A stretch of 64,000 nucleotides of DNA from Hyphomonas sp. (lineage in GTDB: Bacteria; Pseudomonadota; Alphaproteobacteria; Caulobacterales; Hyphomonadaceae). The stretch is taken from positions 395,617 to 459,616 of the forward strand of contig PACZ01000024.1 of assembly GCA_002700305.1 (NCBI GenBank), given 5' to 3'. A program made the position numbers and the translations under genes. The stretch's first letter is position 1. Each line of letters starts with the position of its first letter. The notes beneath the pieces were generated by a model, which worked only from the letters and a program-made list of their open reading frames with translations, made no database searches and was not told where the DNA came from. This document shows positions 41,505 to 49,945 of the stretch, in pieces.

Positions 41505-43010
41505 ATGGCGAATTCTGACCGCTCCCCCATGGACGGCGATCAGCGAAGCGCGGGGTCTGATGTGTTGATCGGCGAATTGGCTGACAACGGCGCAATGCCC
41601 GTTCTGGTCGTAGATCTGGATGGCACACTTATCCGCACTGACATGCTGGCCGAATCCTTCTGGGCGGCATGCTCTTCCGATGTCCTGACCCCTCTCAAGT
41701 TGATACCGAAAGCCTTTGAGGGCCGCGCGGCACTCAAGCGCGACCTGTCGGCAAAAGCCCGGTTTGATCCGGTCACCCTCCCCTACAACCAGGCCGTCAT
41801 CGACTATATTCTTGCGTGGAAGAAACGTGGTGGCCGCACCGCGCTTGTTTCCGCCTCAGATGAGAACATCGTCCGCGCCATCGGTGAACATCTGGGAATA
41901 TTCGACGAAATCCATGGCTCGGACGGCAAGTTGAATCTGAAGGGCAGCCGGAAAGCACAATTCCTGACTGAGCGGTTCGGCGAAGCTGGCTATGCCTATA
42001 TGGGCGACAGCAGAGCGGACATTCCGGTTTGGAAATCGGCTGCCAAGGCAATCACCGTAAATGCCGGCGGCTCTTTGCGGAGCGCCGCTGAAGCGGCCTG
42101 CCAACAGGCCGACCATATTGCCACGAACTCCAAATCTCTCCGTCCAATTCTGAAAGCGATCAGGCCACATCAATGGCTGAAGAACATGCTGGTCTTCATT
42201 CCGATGATCGCGGGTCACAGGATCGATGCCACGACTCTTCTCCAGAGCAGCCTGGCTTTCGTTTGTTTCAGCCTGATCGCCTCGAGCGTCTATCTGCTGA
42301 ATGACCTGCTGGACCTGTCGGCAGACCGGGCACACCCGCGCAAGCATCGCCGTCCGCTCGCCTCAGGTGACCTGCCGCTGATCCATGGCACGCTGCTCGC
42401 GCCGGTTCTCCTCATGGCCGGCATTGGTCTCGGCACCATCCTTGGACCTGCTTTCCTCGTGGTCATGGCAGGGTATTACACCGTCACCATGGCCTATTCC
42501 TTCTTCCTGAAGCGCAGAGTGCTGATTGACATTGTCACGCTTGCCGGCCTGTACACGATCCGCATCCTGGCAGGATCTGCCGCTACGGGGATCGTCCTCT
42601 CTTTCTGGCTTCTGGCATTCTCCGTGTTCCTCTTCTTCGCTCTGGCTTCGGTCAAGCGGCAGGCGGAACTGGTCGACAGCGCAAGCCGGGAAGTGCTCAA
42701 GCCATCCGGCAGAGGTTATATCATCGACGACCTGCCGGTTGTTTCCCAAATGGCGACGAGCTCGGGTTTCGTTTCCGTCCTGGTTCTTGCGCTTTACCTG
42801 AATTCACCTGCGGTCAGTGCACTTTACAGCCAACCGGCAGCGCTTTGGGGCCTGTGCCTGATCCTGCTCTTCTGGATCAATCGCATGGTCATGGTCGCCC
42901 ATAGAGGCGGCATGCACGACGACCCGATTGTGTTTGCCGTCAAGGACCGCACCAGCCTGGTTTGCGGCGCACTGGGCGTCGCTTGCGCGGCAGCCGGGGT
43001 GCTCCTGTGA
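41505..43010 (+). CDS. HAD-UbiA fusion: phosphoribosyl-polyprenyl-phosphate synthase with phosphatase domain
   Basis: 501 residues. The N-terminal third is a HAD phosphatase (VLVVDLDGTLIRTDMLAESF, ALVSASDENIV, YAYMGDSRADIPVW). The remainder is a UbiA prenyltransferase with about eight helices beginning at LRPILKAIRPHQWLKNMLVFIPM, with the Asp-rich motifs NDLLDLSADRAHPRKHRRPLASG and DIVTLAGLYTIRI. UbiA proteins of this type join phosphoribosyl pyrophosphate to polyprenyl phosphate (first step to polyprenyl-phospho-arabinose). The fused HAD domain could remove the 5-phosphate. First gene of a five-gene operon; GtrA starts inside its stop codon (GTGA). Confidence 0.9.
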   Translation: MANSDRSPMDGDQRSAGSDVLIGELADNGAMPVLVVDLDGTLIRTDMLAESFWAACSSDVLTPLKLIPKAFEGRAALKRDLSAKARFDPVTLPYNQAVIDYILAWKKRGGRTALVSASDENIVRAIGEHLGIFDEIHGSDGKLNLKGSRKAQFLTERFGEAGYAYMGDSRADIPVWKSAAKAITVNAGGSLRSAAEAACQQADHIATNSKSLRPILKAIRPHQWLKNMLVFIPMIAGHRIDATTLLQSSLAFVCFSLIASSVYLLNDLLDLSADRAHPRKHRRPLASGDLPLIHGTLLAPVLLMAGIGLGTILGPAFLVVMAGYYTVTMAYSFFLKRRVLIDIVTLAGLYTIRILAGSAATGIVLSFWLLAFSVFLFFALASVKRQAELVDSASREVLKPSGRGYIIDDLPVVSQMATSSGFVSVLVLALYLNSPAVSALYSQPAALWGLCLILLFWINRMVMVAHRGGMHDDPIVFAVKDRTSLVCGALGVACAAAGVLL

Positions 43011-43438
43011 CGGTCCGCGAACTTGTCTTCCGATACACAGCGTTTGCCGCGATTGCGACGCTGGTGAACCTGGGAACTCAACGTCTGGTCCTGGCCTTTG
43101 GAACCGACGCACTATTCTATGCCGCGGCAGTCGCCGCCGGTACATTGACCGGACTGGTGGTCAAATACATTCTCGATAAACGCTGGATCTTCGGCGACAT
43201 GCAAACCGGGTTTAAAGCCCACGGCCGGAAATTCACTCTGTATACGGTCATGGGTGTTTTCACGACAGCCATATTCTGGTCGTCTGAAACGGCCTTCTGG
43301 TTCATCTGGAAAACAGACCTCATGCGCGAAGTCGGCGCCATCGCCGGACTGGCCGTTGGATATTTTGTCAAATACCAGCTCGACCGGCGCTTTGTTTTCT
43401 CATCCGCTCAACTGGCCACCGACGGATCGGACTCATGA
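43007..43438 (+). CDS. GtrA-family membrane protein
   Basis: 143 residues from a GTG overlapping the HAD-UbiA stop by 4 bases. Four membrane helices in the GtrA pattern: ELVFRYTAFAAIATLVNLGTQRL, LFYAAAVAAGTLTGLVVKYILDKRWIF, LYTVMGVFTTAIFWSSETAFWF and IAGLAVGYFVKYQLDRRFVF. GtrA proteins are thought to flip or assist transfer of polyprenyl-linked sugars across the inner membrane, which is just what this operon would need. Coupled to dprE1 by a 4-base overlap. Confidence 0.92.
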   Translation: MTVRELVFRYTAFAAIATLVNLGTQRLVLAFGTDALFYAAAVAAGTLTGLVVKYILDKRWIFGDMQTGFKAHGRKFTLYTVMGVFTTAIFWSSETAFWFIWKTDLMREVGAIAGLAVGYFVKYQLDRRFVFSSAQLATDGSDS

Positions 43439-44757
43439 AATTATCCGGTTGGGGGCGGTATCCGACAGTCGAATGCGAGACCGGTTCGCCGCGAAGTGAA
43501 GCAGACCTGGCAGAGCTTGTCCGGTCAGGCCCAGTGATTGCCCGGGGAAATGGCCGCTCCTACGGCGACAGTTCCCTGAACAGTCACATGACCATCGACA
43601 TGCGCCGCATGAGCCGGATGTTGTCCTTCGATGAGGCAAACGGCCAACTGACCGCCGAAGCTGGCGTACTCCTTGCCGACATCATCTCAACCTTCCTGCC
43701 ACGCGGCTGGTTCCCGGCCGTTACGCCCGGCACGAAATTCGTCACTGTCGGCGGCATAATCGCCGCAGACGTGCACGGCAAGAACCACCATAAAGACGGC
43801 GCATTCAGCTCTTTCCTGGACTGGGTCGATATTCTGGGCTCCGACGGGAATATCCGGCGCTGTTCAAGAGAAGAGAGCCCGGATTGGTTTGAGTGGACGA
43901 TTGGCGGTATGGGCCTCACCGGCATCATCGTCAGGGCGGCCTTTCGTCTCCGCCCCGTTGAGTCCGGCTGGATCCGCCAGACGACCATCCCGGCGGAAAA
44001 CCTCTCCGCTGCCATCGATATTTTCGAACAATCAGCAGACGCCACCTATTCGGTCGCCTGGATTGATTGCCTGAGCACCGGCGCTTCGCTCGGCCGCTCC
44101 CTCGTTTATCTTGGTGAGCACGCCACCCATGCAGATCTTCCGCGGAAGCAGCTGCAAGCCCCGTTTCAGACGCCCAGAAAACGGAAGCTGACCGTTCCGC
44201 TGGATGCGCCCGGTTTCGCCCTGAACCGATGGACCGTGAAAGCCTTCAACGAAGTCTACTATCGCGCAGGCCGCGCCAAGACCGGTACCCAGCTTGTGGA
44301 TTGGGACACCTATTTCTATCCGCTGGACGCCATTCTCAAGTGGAACCGCATCTATGGACGTAAAGGGTTCGCACAGTTCCAATGCGTCATCCCGCTGGAG
44401 CAGTCCAAAGAGGGCATGCAGGCGCTACTTGAAGCCATCAGCGCGGCAGGCCAGGGATCCTTTCTGTCGGTGCTGAAGCGCTTCGGTGCACAGGAGAGCC
44501 GTTTCTCCTTCCCGATGGAAGGTTATACTCTGGCGCTCGATTTCCCGGTCAATCGCCGAAGCCTCGACCTCATGAACCGGCTGGATGAGATCACCATCGC
44601 TCATGGCGGTCGCTTCTACCTGGCCAAGGACTCCCGCCTGAAAGCAGAAACCCTGGCGAAATCCGACGAGCGCGTGAGCGATTTCAGGGAAATGCGGAAA
44701 TCTACCTCTGCGGCGGAAACCTTTTCCTCAGCCCAATCGGATAGGCTTGTCCTGTGA
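43435..44757 (+). CDS. dprE1: DprE1-like FAD oxidase (polyprenylphosphoryl-ribose 2-oxidation)
   Basis: 440-residue FAD-binding oxidoreductase of the VAO type. The N-terminal GRSYGDSSLN, TVGGIIAADVHGKNHHKDGAFSSFLDWVDILG and GGMGLTGIIVRAAFRLRPV match the DprE1 FAD domain; the second half follows that family (DTYFYPLDAILKWNRIYGRKGFAQFQCVIPLE, YTLALDFPV). DprE1 oxidises the ribose C2 of decaprenyl-phosphoryl-ribose; DprE2, encoded next, reduces it to the arabino form. Both overlaps (ATGA upstream, 1 base downstream) show tight coupling. Outside actinobacteria such sets supply D-arabinofuranose for surface glycans or protein glycosylation. Confidence 0.93.
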   Translation: MKLSGWGRYPTVECETGSPRSEADLAELVRSGPVIARGNGRSYGDSSLNSHMTIDMRRMSRMLSFDEANGQLTAEAGVLLADIISTFLPRGWFPAVTPGTKFVTVGGIIAADVHGKNHHKDGAFSSFLDWVDILGSDGNIRRCSREESPDWFEWTIGGMGLTGIIVRAAFRLRPVESGWIRQTTIPAENLSAAIDIFEQSADATYSVAWIDCLSTGASLGRSLVYLGEHATHADLPRKQLQAPFQTPRKRKLTVPLDAPGFALNRWTVKAFNEVYYRAGRAKTGTQLVDWDTYFYPLDAILKWNRIYGRKGFAQFQCVIPLEQSKEGMQALLEAISAAGQGSFLSVLKRFGAQESRFSFPMEGYTLALDFPVNRRSLDLMNRLDEITIAHGGRFYLAKDSRLKAETLAKSDERVSDFREMRKSTSAAETFSSAQSDRLVL

Positions 44758-45506
44758 TGACAGATACTTCCAGACAAAAAACCGTGCTCGTGCTTGGCGG
44801 GCGCTCCGATATCGGACGCGCAATCGCGCATGGCTTCGCGGCGGACGGTTATGCCGTGGCCCTTGCAGCCCGCAATGCGGCAAGCCTCGAGACCGACAAG
44901 TCAGACATTTCATTGCGGCACGGCGTTCCCGTCAGCCTGCATGAGTTCGATGTGCTGGATACCGGCAAGATGGAGCCATTCATCGACAGTCTGGACGGGC
45001 TGCCGGATGTCGTGGTGAGCGTTGTCGGACTGATGGGCGAGCAGGAAGAAAACGAAAAAGACACAGGCCTTGCGGCCCGCGTCATGCGCAGCAATTACGA
45101 AGGCCCGGCCCTCATCCTGGGGCTTTTCGCGAACCGTTTCGAAGAGCGCGGTTCAGGCACCCTGGTCGGTGTCAGCTCTGTCGCGGGCGATCGCGGCCGT
45201 GCCACCAATTATATCTATGGGTCCGCCAAAGCCGGCTTCACCGCTTTCCTTTCAGGCCTGCGAAACCGGCTGGCCAAAAAGGGCGTTCACGTTGTGACGG
45301 TGAAACCCGGTTTCGTGCGGACACAGATGACTGAAGGCATGAAATTGCCCGCTCCCATCACGGCCGATCCGGAGGAAGTCGCAGCCGCAACCGTCAAAGC
45401 CGTCCGGAAACACAAGAACACCGTCTATACAAAGCCCGTCTGGGCATTGATCATGCTGATCATCACGCACATTCCGGAAATGATCTTCAAGAAGATGAGC
45501 ATCTGA
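44757..45506 (+). CDS. dprE2: DprE2-like short-chain reductase
   Basis: 249 residues from the ATG at 44757; a GTG one codon earlier is possible. SDR fold with VLVLGGRSDIGRAIAHGFAADGY (cofactor motif GxSDIGxA as in DprE2), VVSVVGLMG, VGVSSVAGDRGRATNYIYGSAKAGF (Ser, Tyr and Lys of the active site) and a C-terminal hydrophobic tail (PVWALIMLIITHIPEMIFKKM) that can lie in the membrane. Reduces the 2-keto intermediate from DprE1 to give polyprenylphosphoryl-arabinose. The next gene starts 4 bases after its stop. Confidence 0.93.
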   Translation: MTDTSRQKTVLVLGGRSDIGRAIAHGFAADGYAVALAARNAASLETDKSDISLRHGVPVSLHEFDVLDTGKMEPFIDSLDGLPDVVVSVVGLMGEQEENEKDTGLAARVMRSNYEGPALILGLFANRFEERGSGTLVGVSSVAGDRGRATNYIYGSAKAGFTAFLSGLRNRLAKKGVHVVTVKPGFVRTQMTEGMKLPAPITADPEEVAAATVKAVRKHKNTVYTKPVWALIMLIITHIPEMIFKKMSI

Positions 45507-45510
45507 CGCA

Positions 45511-46764
45511 ATGCGGAGCCTTAGCAGACAACACAGCTTCTGGCTTGCGGGTGGACTGGCATTTTATCTCGTCTTCCTCGTCCGCGGAGAGCGGCACCTG
45601 TTCCAGTGGTTCGGTCCGCACGAATACTGGGCGACGCACTGGGCGCGGGACTATTCCGGCGGCTTCGCCCGGCGGGGCCTGCTGGGTGAAATTATTTCCT
45701 TCGTCGGAGCAGACAATACCAGCTACGCCTTGATCACCTTCGCCAGCTGGATCGTGGCCCTCGGCCTTGCAGCTGTCGCGATTGATGCGATGTGGCGCCT
45801 GACACGCAAGATGGGACAGTGGGACGCCATTCTGCTCTCCATGGCCGTTTTTGTGTCCCCGGCCACATTCGGCATCCTGCTCGAAACGCTGGGTGACCCG
45901 CTTCAGCTGATCCTGCTGATCTATATTCTCACGGCCCGCTTCGTTCTGCCTGGCCGGAACCTGCTGATCATTGCGCCGGTCTTTGCCCTGCTTGGACTTT
46001 TCATGTCTCTGACGCACGAGGCGAGCGTGTTCTTCGTCCTGCCGGCCCTCGGTATTCAGGCCCTTGTCCTGCGCCGGGATCTGGTATCATGGACGGCCTT
46101 CGGAGCCTGTCTTACGACGAGCGCGATCGTTGTCGCCATCCTCATGCTCACCAACATGGCTGAGGCGCCGGCGTCCAACCCCGTCCTGCATCTTGGCGGC
46201 GCCGGGTTCGCGTATGAGGGGAAGTTTGACAGTTTCGATAACTTGTTGGGCGAGGAGCTGACACGCATGTTCGGAAGCGGCTTTTATGGCCTCTACGAAA
46301 CCGCGGCGCGCGTCGGCGGCGCCATGATGGTGCCAGTCTTCCTCGGGCTCATGTTCATCGCCTCGCGCTACGGCGCAAACATCCCTCCGACGCCCATTCA
46401 GGCGCGGGCAGCGATCTCCTTCGCCTTGGTCATGCTGGCGGTCTTCCCGCTCATGCTGATCGCACACGATTGGGCCCGCTTCTTTGCCTACATCCTACTC
46501 GTCTACCTTGCGACCATGGCGGACACCACGCCGGACGACGATGAGAGCAAACCCATGCCCGGCTCGGCCGGCTTTGTGGCTGGCGGTATTCTGCTTGCGG
46601 GACTGACCACGACCGACAAGCTGGACCAGTACAGGATGGACGGCTTGTGGTGGCAGCCCCGCCTCATGCTGACCTGCCTTGTCGTGTTCGCCCTCACCGC
46701 TTTGTTCGTGATGCTTTCCCGTAACGACAGAGCTTGCCGGCCCATGTCAGAACGCGAAGACTGA
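45511..46764 (+). CDS. Polytopic membrane protein, candidate GT-C-type arabinosyltransferase
   Basis: 417 residues with about ten hydrophobic helices. I do not recognise an exact family. The first extracytoplasmic loop is charged and aromatic (HLFQWFGPHEYWATHWARDYSGGFARRGLLGE), like the catalytic first loop of GT-C enzymes, and a second polar loop (NPVLHLGGAGFAYEGKFDSFDNLLGEELTRMF) precedes more helices. Its start lies 4 bases after dprE2, as the last gene of the arabinosyl-lipid operon, so it is the natural candidate for the glycosyltransferase that uses the donor. Alternative: a polymerase or flippase-like component. Confidence 0.7.
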   Translation: MRSLSRQHSFWLAGGLAFYLVFLVRGERHLFQWFGPHEYWATHWARDYSGGFARRGLLGEIISFVGADNTSYALITFASWIVALGLAAVAIDAMWRLTRKMGQWDAILLSMAVFVSPATFGILLETLGDPLQLILLIYILTARFVLPGRNLLIIAPVFALLGLFMSLTHEASVFFVLPALGIQALVLRRDLVSWTAFGACLTTSAIVVAILMLTNMAEAPASNPVLHLGGAGFAYEGKFDSFDNLLGEELTRMFGSGFYGLYETAARVGGAMMVPVFLGLMFIASRYGANIPPTPIQARAAISFALVMLAVFPLMLIAHDWARFFAYILLVYLATMADTTPDDDESKPMPGSAGFVAGGILLAGLTTTDKLDQYRMDGLWWQPRLMLTCLVVFALTALFVMLSRNDRACRPMSERED

Positions 46765-46897
46765 CCCGCTCGCACAGGCCAATGGACCGGCAAAAAGACA
46801 AAAATCCTCCACCGGGTTGAGAAAGGCCTGTTGCTGCCTTCTATCGGCGTGTAACTTGCATCCTCAGCAAGCAAGAACTCTTGCAGGGGACGTTGAA

Positions 46898-48025
46898 ATG
46901 AAGACCAGGCTCGAAAGCCAGAACTTTCTGACGCTGGATGGCGGGCGCGGTGTGGGCGCCATACTTGTGGTGCTGGGGCACAGCGCCATGTTCTGGCCCG
47001 GCTTTCCGACACTTCCCCTGGTCCCGCTGGTCGACATCTTTTTCATTCTCAGCGGCTTTGTTCTCGCCTTCGCCTATGAGCCGCGCTTCGACCGCGGCAT
47101 GACCCCCTGGCAGTTCATGCTCGCCAGGGTAGTCCGGCTCTATCCGCTCTACATCCTCGGCATCGCGATGGGGACGCTGGTCCACCTCTACGCCTATTAT
47201 GGCGATGGTCCGGACTCTTCTCTCGGCGACCTGCTTTTCAACGCGGCGCCGGCATTCCTCATGGTTCCCTGGATGGATCCGAGATCCGAATACATTTACG
47301 CCGCCAACGTTCCTGCCTGGACCCTGTTCTTCGAACTTGTCATCAACCTCTTCTACATCCTGATCTATCCGCTTATCCGCCGGACGAGCGGACTGCTGGT
47401 CGTCGTGGTTCTCAGCATCGCCCTGTTCCTGGCAATGGCCGTCCACTATGACACGACCGATCTCGGCTCCCGCTGGACGGAATTCTGGGGTGGTTTCGGC
47501 CGCGTCGGCTGTACCTTCTTCACCGGTGTCCTGATCTATCGCCTGATGGGCAAGCCGAAGGAAACGTCGTCATGGCGAAGCCTGATCTCCGTTCCGTTCA
47601 TTATGCTGCTCCTGCTCTACAGCTTTAACGCGCCGGAACCGTGGGTTCTGGTCCGCGACATCATCCTGGTCACCCTGGTCGGACCGACCATACTTTGGCT
47701 GTTCCTGATCGTGCAGCCACCGCGCTGGCTACAGTCAACCTTCGCGGCCCTCGGAGGGATGTCCTACGCCCTCTACATCCTGCACTTCCCGATCTATGAA
47801 GTCGTCAAGCGGGTTGCATGGAAGTATCCGGTCATTCTGGAAACGCCGGCACTCGGCAGCTTCATTGTCCTTGGCATTTCGATGGCCGTCTCCTACGCAG
47901 CCTGGCAATGGTACGATGAGCCCGTCCGCGCCGCGATCAACAAATGGCTGAAGGCCCGCCGTAAACGGGCCGAGGCCAATGCGCCCGCACCAGCGGACAA
48001 TGTGGCGGCGTCCCGGTCCCGCTAA
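46898..48025 (+). CDS. Acyltransferase family 3 membrane protein (OafA-like)
   Basis: 375 residues from the ATG at 46898 with AGGGGA upstream. Ten or so helices of the acyltransferase-3 family: FLTLDGGRGVGAILVVLGHSA (catalytic-His region), PLVDIFFILSGFVLAFAYEPRF, VRLYPLYILG and the C-terminal ALGGMSYALYILHFPIYEVVKR. These enzymes O-acylate cell-surface sugars. It follows the arabinosyl operon after 133 bases; it could decorate the same glycan, but a separate promoter is possible. The C-terminal 30 residues are basic and Ala/Pro-rich. Confidence 0.9.
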   Translation: MKTRLESQNFLTLDGGRGVGAILVVLGHSAMFWPGFPTLPLVPLVDIFFILSGFVLAFAYEPRFDRGMTPWQFMLARVVRLYPLYILGIAMGTLVHLYAYYGDGPDSSLGDLLFNAAPAFLMVPWMDPRSEYIYAANVPAWTLFFELVINLFYILIYPLIRRTSGLLVVVVLSIALFLAMAVHYDTTDLGSRWTEFWGGFGRVGCTFFTGVLIYRLMGKPKETSSWRSLISVPFIMLLLLYSFNAPEPWVLVRDIILVTLVGPTILWLFLIVQPPRWLQSTFAALGGMSYALYILHFPIYEVVKRVAWKYPVILETPALGSFIVLGISMAVSYAAWQWYDEPVRAAINKWLKARRKRAEANAPAPADNVAASRSR

Positions 48026-48185
48026 GCCCTCTACGCGAGCAGCTGATCGAACATAGACAGCCTGACCCGGCATTGCTTTAACCAGACATCAGGTCATCCG
48101 ATTGTCCTCGCTGGCCTTGGTTTTTGGCAAAGCCGGGCAAAGCGCGAATGCGCCATGGCACCCGGTGGCCCAGGAGAATGCCGGG

Positions 48186-49202
48186 ATGAAATACCTCAAG
48201 CCCTTTCTGATTTCCGTGTCGGCGCTGGCGCTGCTCACCGGCTGCGGCGGCGGGGGCGGAAGTGGCTCATCGACCGGCGCGCCGGTGTCTCCGCCACCAC
48301 CATCTCCCCCGCCTCCACCACCGCCGCCCCCCCCTCCTCCTCCGCCTCCACCGGTTCCGACAAGCCAGACGGACGTAGTGTATGGCAGCGGGCAGCTCGC
48401 CAACGGATCCAGGTCGCTCCTGCTCGACGTGTATCAGTCGGGCCAAGAATGCACGGCGCCCCGGCCTCTCGTCGTTCTGGTTCACGGCGGCGGGTTTGAG
48501 ATCGGATCGAAACAGTCTGCGCCCTGGCCATCCTTTGCGTCCGAACTGACCGATCAGGGCTATGTCGCCATTTCGATCGACTATCGCCTGATTGGCGACG
48601 ACCCGGTGCCTTCAGCAGAATTCCAACCCATCCGGGATGCGATCCTGAATTCCGGCGTCGGCCCCGTTATCTCGAATGACCTTCAGGCGCAGGCGGATGC
48701 GATTGCCAGTTCAATCGAAGACGCCACGAATGCCCTTCGCTGGATCGAGGCCAATGATGACGATCTCTGCGTGGACATGAGCCGTTTCGCCATCTGGGGC
48801 GAATCCGCAGGATCCGTGATCGGCCTTCACGTGACCTACGGCCTGGATGAGTATTCGATCTACTCTCCGGAGCCACAGGTCATGATCGATTACTGGGGGC
48901 GTTTCATCTATGATGGCCTGATGGATCCCGGCGAACCGCCGCTTCTGATCCTCCACGGCGATCAGGATGACGTCGTGGACTATTCGTTCGCCCAGGCAAT
49001 TCAGGCCGAAGCGGCTGCCAGCAACATTCCTTATGCCTTTTATACCGTTACCGGCGCCCGCCACAGCTTCGATGAGGTTCCGGTCCGCACTCTTACGATT
49101 GACGGGAAAACACTGCTGCAGATCACCTACGACTTCATCACCGCACACCTGCAATCGGGGACACCGGTTTATGAAACCAGATCCGTGCCGCTGAACAACT
49201 AG
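48186..49202 (+). CDS. Proline-rich lipoprotein alpha/beta-hydrolase (esterase)
   Basis: 338 residues from the ATG at 48186 (AGGAGA upstream). Lipobox LLTGC (Cys20), a Gly/Ser stretch, then an almost pure proline linker (about residues 35-57), then an alpha/beta-hydrolase fold: oxyanion motif LVHGGGF, nucleophile Ser in IWGESAGSV, acid region LHGDQDDVVD and catalytic His in GARHSFDE. Resembles carboxylesterases of the HSL/acetylesterase type. The polyproline tract probably spaces the enzyme from the membrane or through the cell wall. It lies upstream of the two-component/RND genes but need not share their function. Confidence 0.88.
   Translation: MKYLKPFLISVSALALLTGCGGGGGSGSSTGAPVSPPPPSPPPPPPPPPPPPPPPPVPTSQTDVVYGSGQLANGSRSLLLDVYQSGQECTAPRPLVVLVHGGGFEIGSKQSAPWPSFASELTDQGYVAISIDYRLIGDDPVPSAEFQPIRDAILNSGVGPVISNDLQAQADAIASSIEDATNALRWIEANDDDLCVDMSRFAIWGESAGSVIGLHVTYGLDEYSIYSPEPQVMIDYWGRFIYDGLMDPGEPPLLILHGDQDDVVDYSFAQAIQAEAAASNIPYAFYTVTGARHSFDEVPVRTLTIDGKTLLQITYDFITAHLQSGTPVYETRSVPLNN
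48295..48356 (+). repeat. CCN proline-codon repeat
   Basis: Run of mixed CCG/CCC/CCT/CCA codons coding for the polyproline linker of the esterase lipoprotein. The tract is prone to length variation, and on the opposite strand reads as polyglycine. Confidence 0.8.
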
Positions 49203-49270
49203 ACCGGCCGGTCAGGACAATGTCAGCTTTTGCGGATAGGGTTGTGTAAAATGCCGGACATCCGAAACGC

Positions 49271-49945
49271 ATGCGAACACTGATCATTGAAGATAATCGA
49301 GAACTGGCAAACCTGCTCTCCGAACGCTTGGGTGCACGCGGGATCGACAGCGACATTGCCGGCGGTATCGAAGAGGCAGACGACCATATGGCCGTTGGGC
49401 AGTTCGATGTCATCATGCTCGATCTCGGCCTGCCGGACGGGGATGGAATCGACTGGTTGCGTGGCCTGCCCGCGGACCGCCCACCCGTTCTGATCCTTTC
49501 GGCGCGAAGCACGCTGGATGACCGCGTCACCGGGCTGGACACAGGCGCCGACGACTATCTTGTCAAACCGGCAGAGGTGGAAGAAATCGCCGCCCGGCTG
49601 CGCGCGCTGATCCGCCGGCCCGGCCGCCGCGACCCGGTCGTTCTGACGGTTGGAGAGGTCACATTCGACACGACCAGCCGGCAGGCAGAGCTGGCGGGAC
49701 GTCCCCTGGCCATCGGCCGGAAAGAAGCTGACTTCCTGGAGATCCTGCTGCGCAATGCCGGCAAGGTCGTGCCCCGCGAACGCATTGAAGGCGCACTCTA
49801 CAGCGCCGCAGATCCGGTCACGCCAAATGCCCTGGAAGCTGTAGCCTCCCGTCTTCGGCGCCGCTTCGCTGAGGCCGGAGAGAACGATATCCTCCACACA
49901 GTCCGCGGCGTCGGATACCTGTTCGGAAACCGGGGCGCATCATGA
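49271..49945 (+). CDS. OmpR-family response regulator
   Basis: 224 residues. Receiver domain LIIEDNRELANLLSERLG with acidic pocket and phospho-acceptor Asp in VIMLDLGLPDGDGIDW, Thr/Ser in ILSARS and Lys in DDYLVKPAEVEE; winged-helix output domain ending EAVASRLRRRFAEAGENDILHTVRGVGYLFG. The histidine-kinase gene overlaps its stop (ATGA). Together with the RND efflux genes starting 132 bases after the kinase, it probably controls metal-responsive efflux. A perfect palindrome GACCGGCCGGTC at 49202-49213 lies upstream. Confidence 0.93.
   Translation: MRTLIIEDNRELANLLSERLGARGIDSDIAGGIEEADDHMAVGQFDVIMLDLGLPDGDGIDWLRGLPADRPPVLILSARSTLDDRVTGLDTGADDYLVKPAEVEEIAARLRALIRRPGRRDPVVLTVGEVTFDTTSRQAELAGRPLAIGRKEADFLEILLRNAGKVVPRERIEGALYSAADPVTPNALEAVASRLRRRFAEAGENDILHTVRGVGYLFGNRGAS

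Noticed and set aside
48290..48360. A CRISPR-like or satellite repeat at the CC-rich tract
   Set aside because: It is an irregular run of proline codons within a coding gene, with no spacers. No CRISPR array is present in the window.
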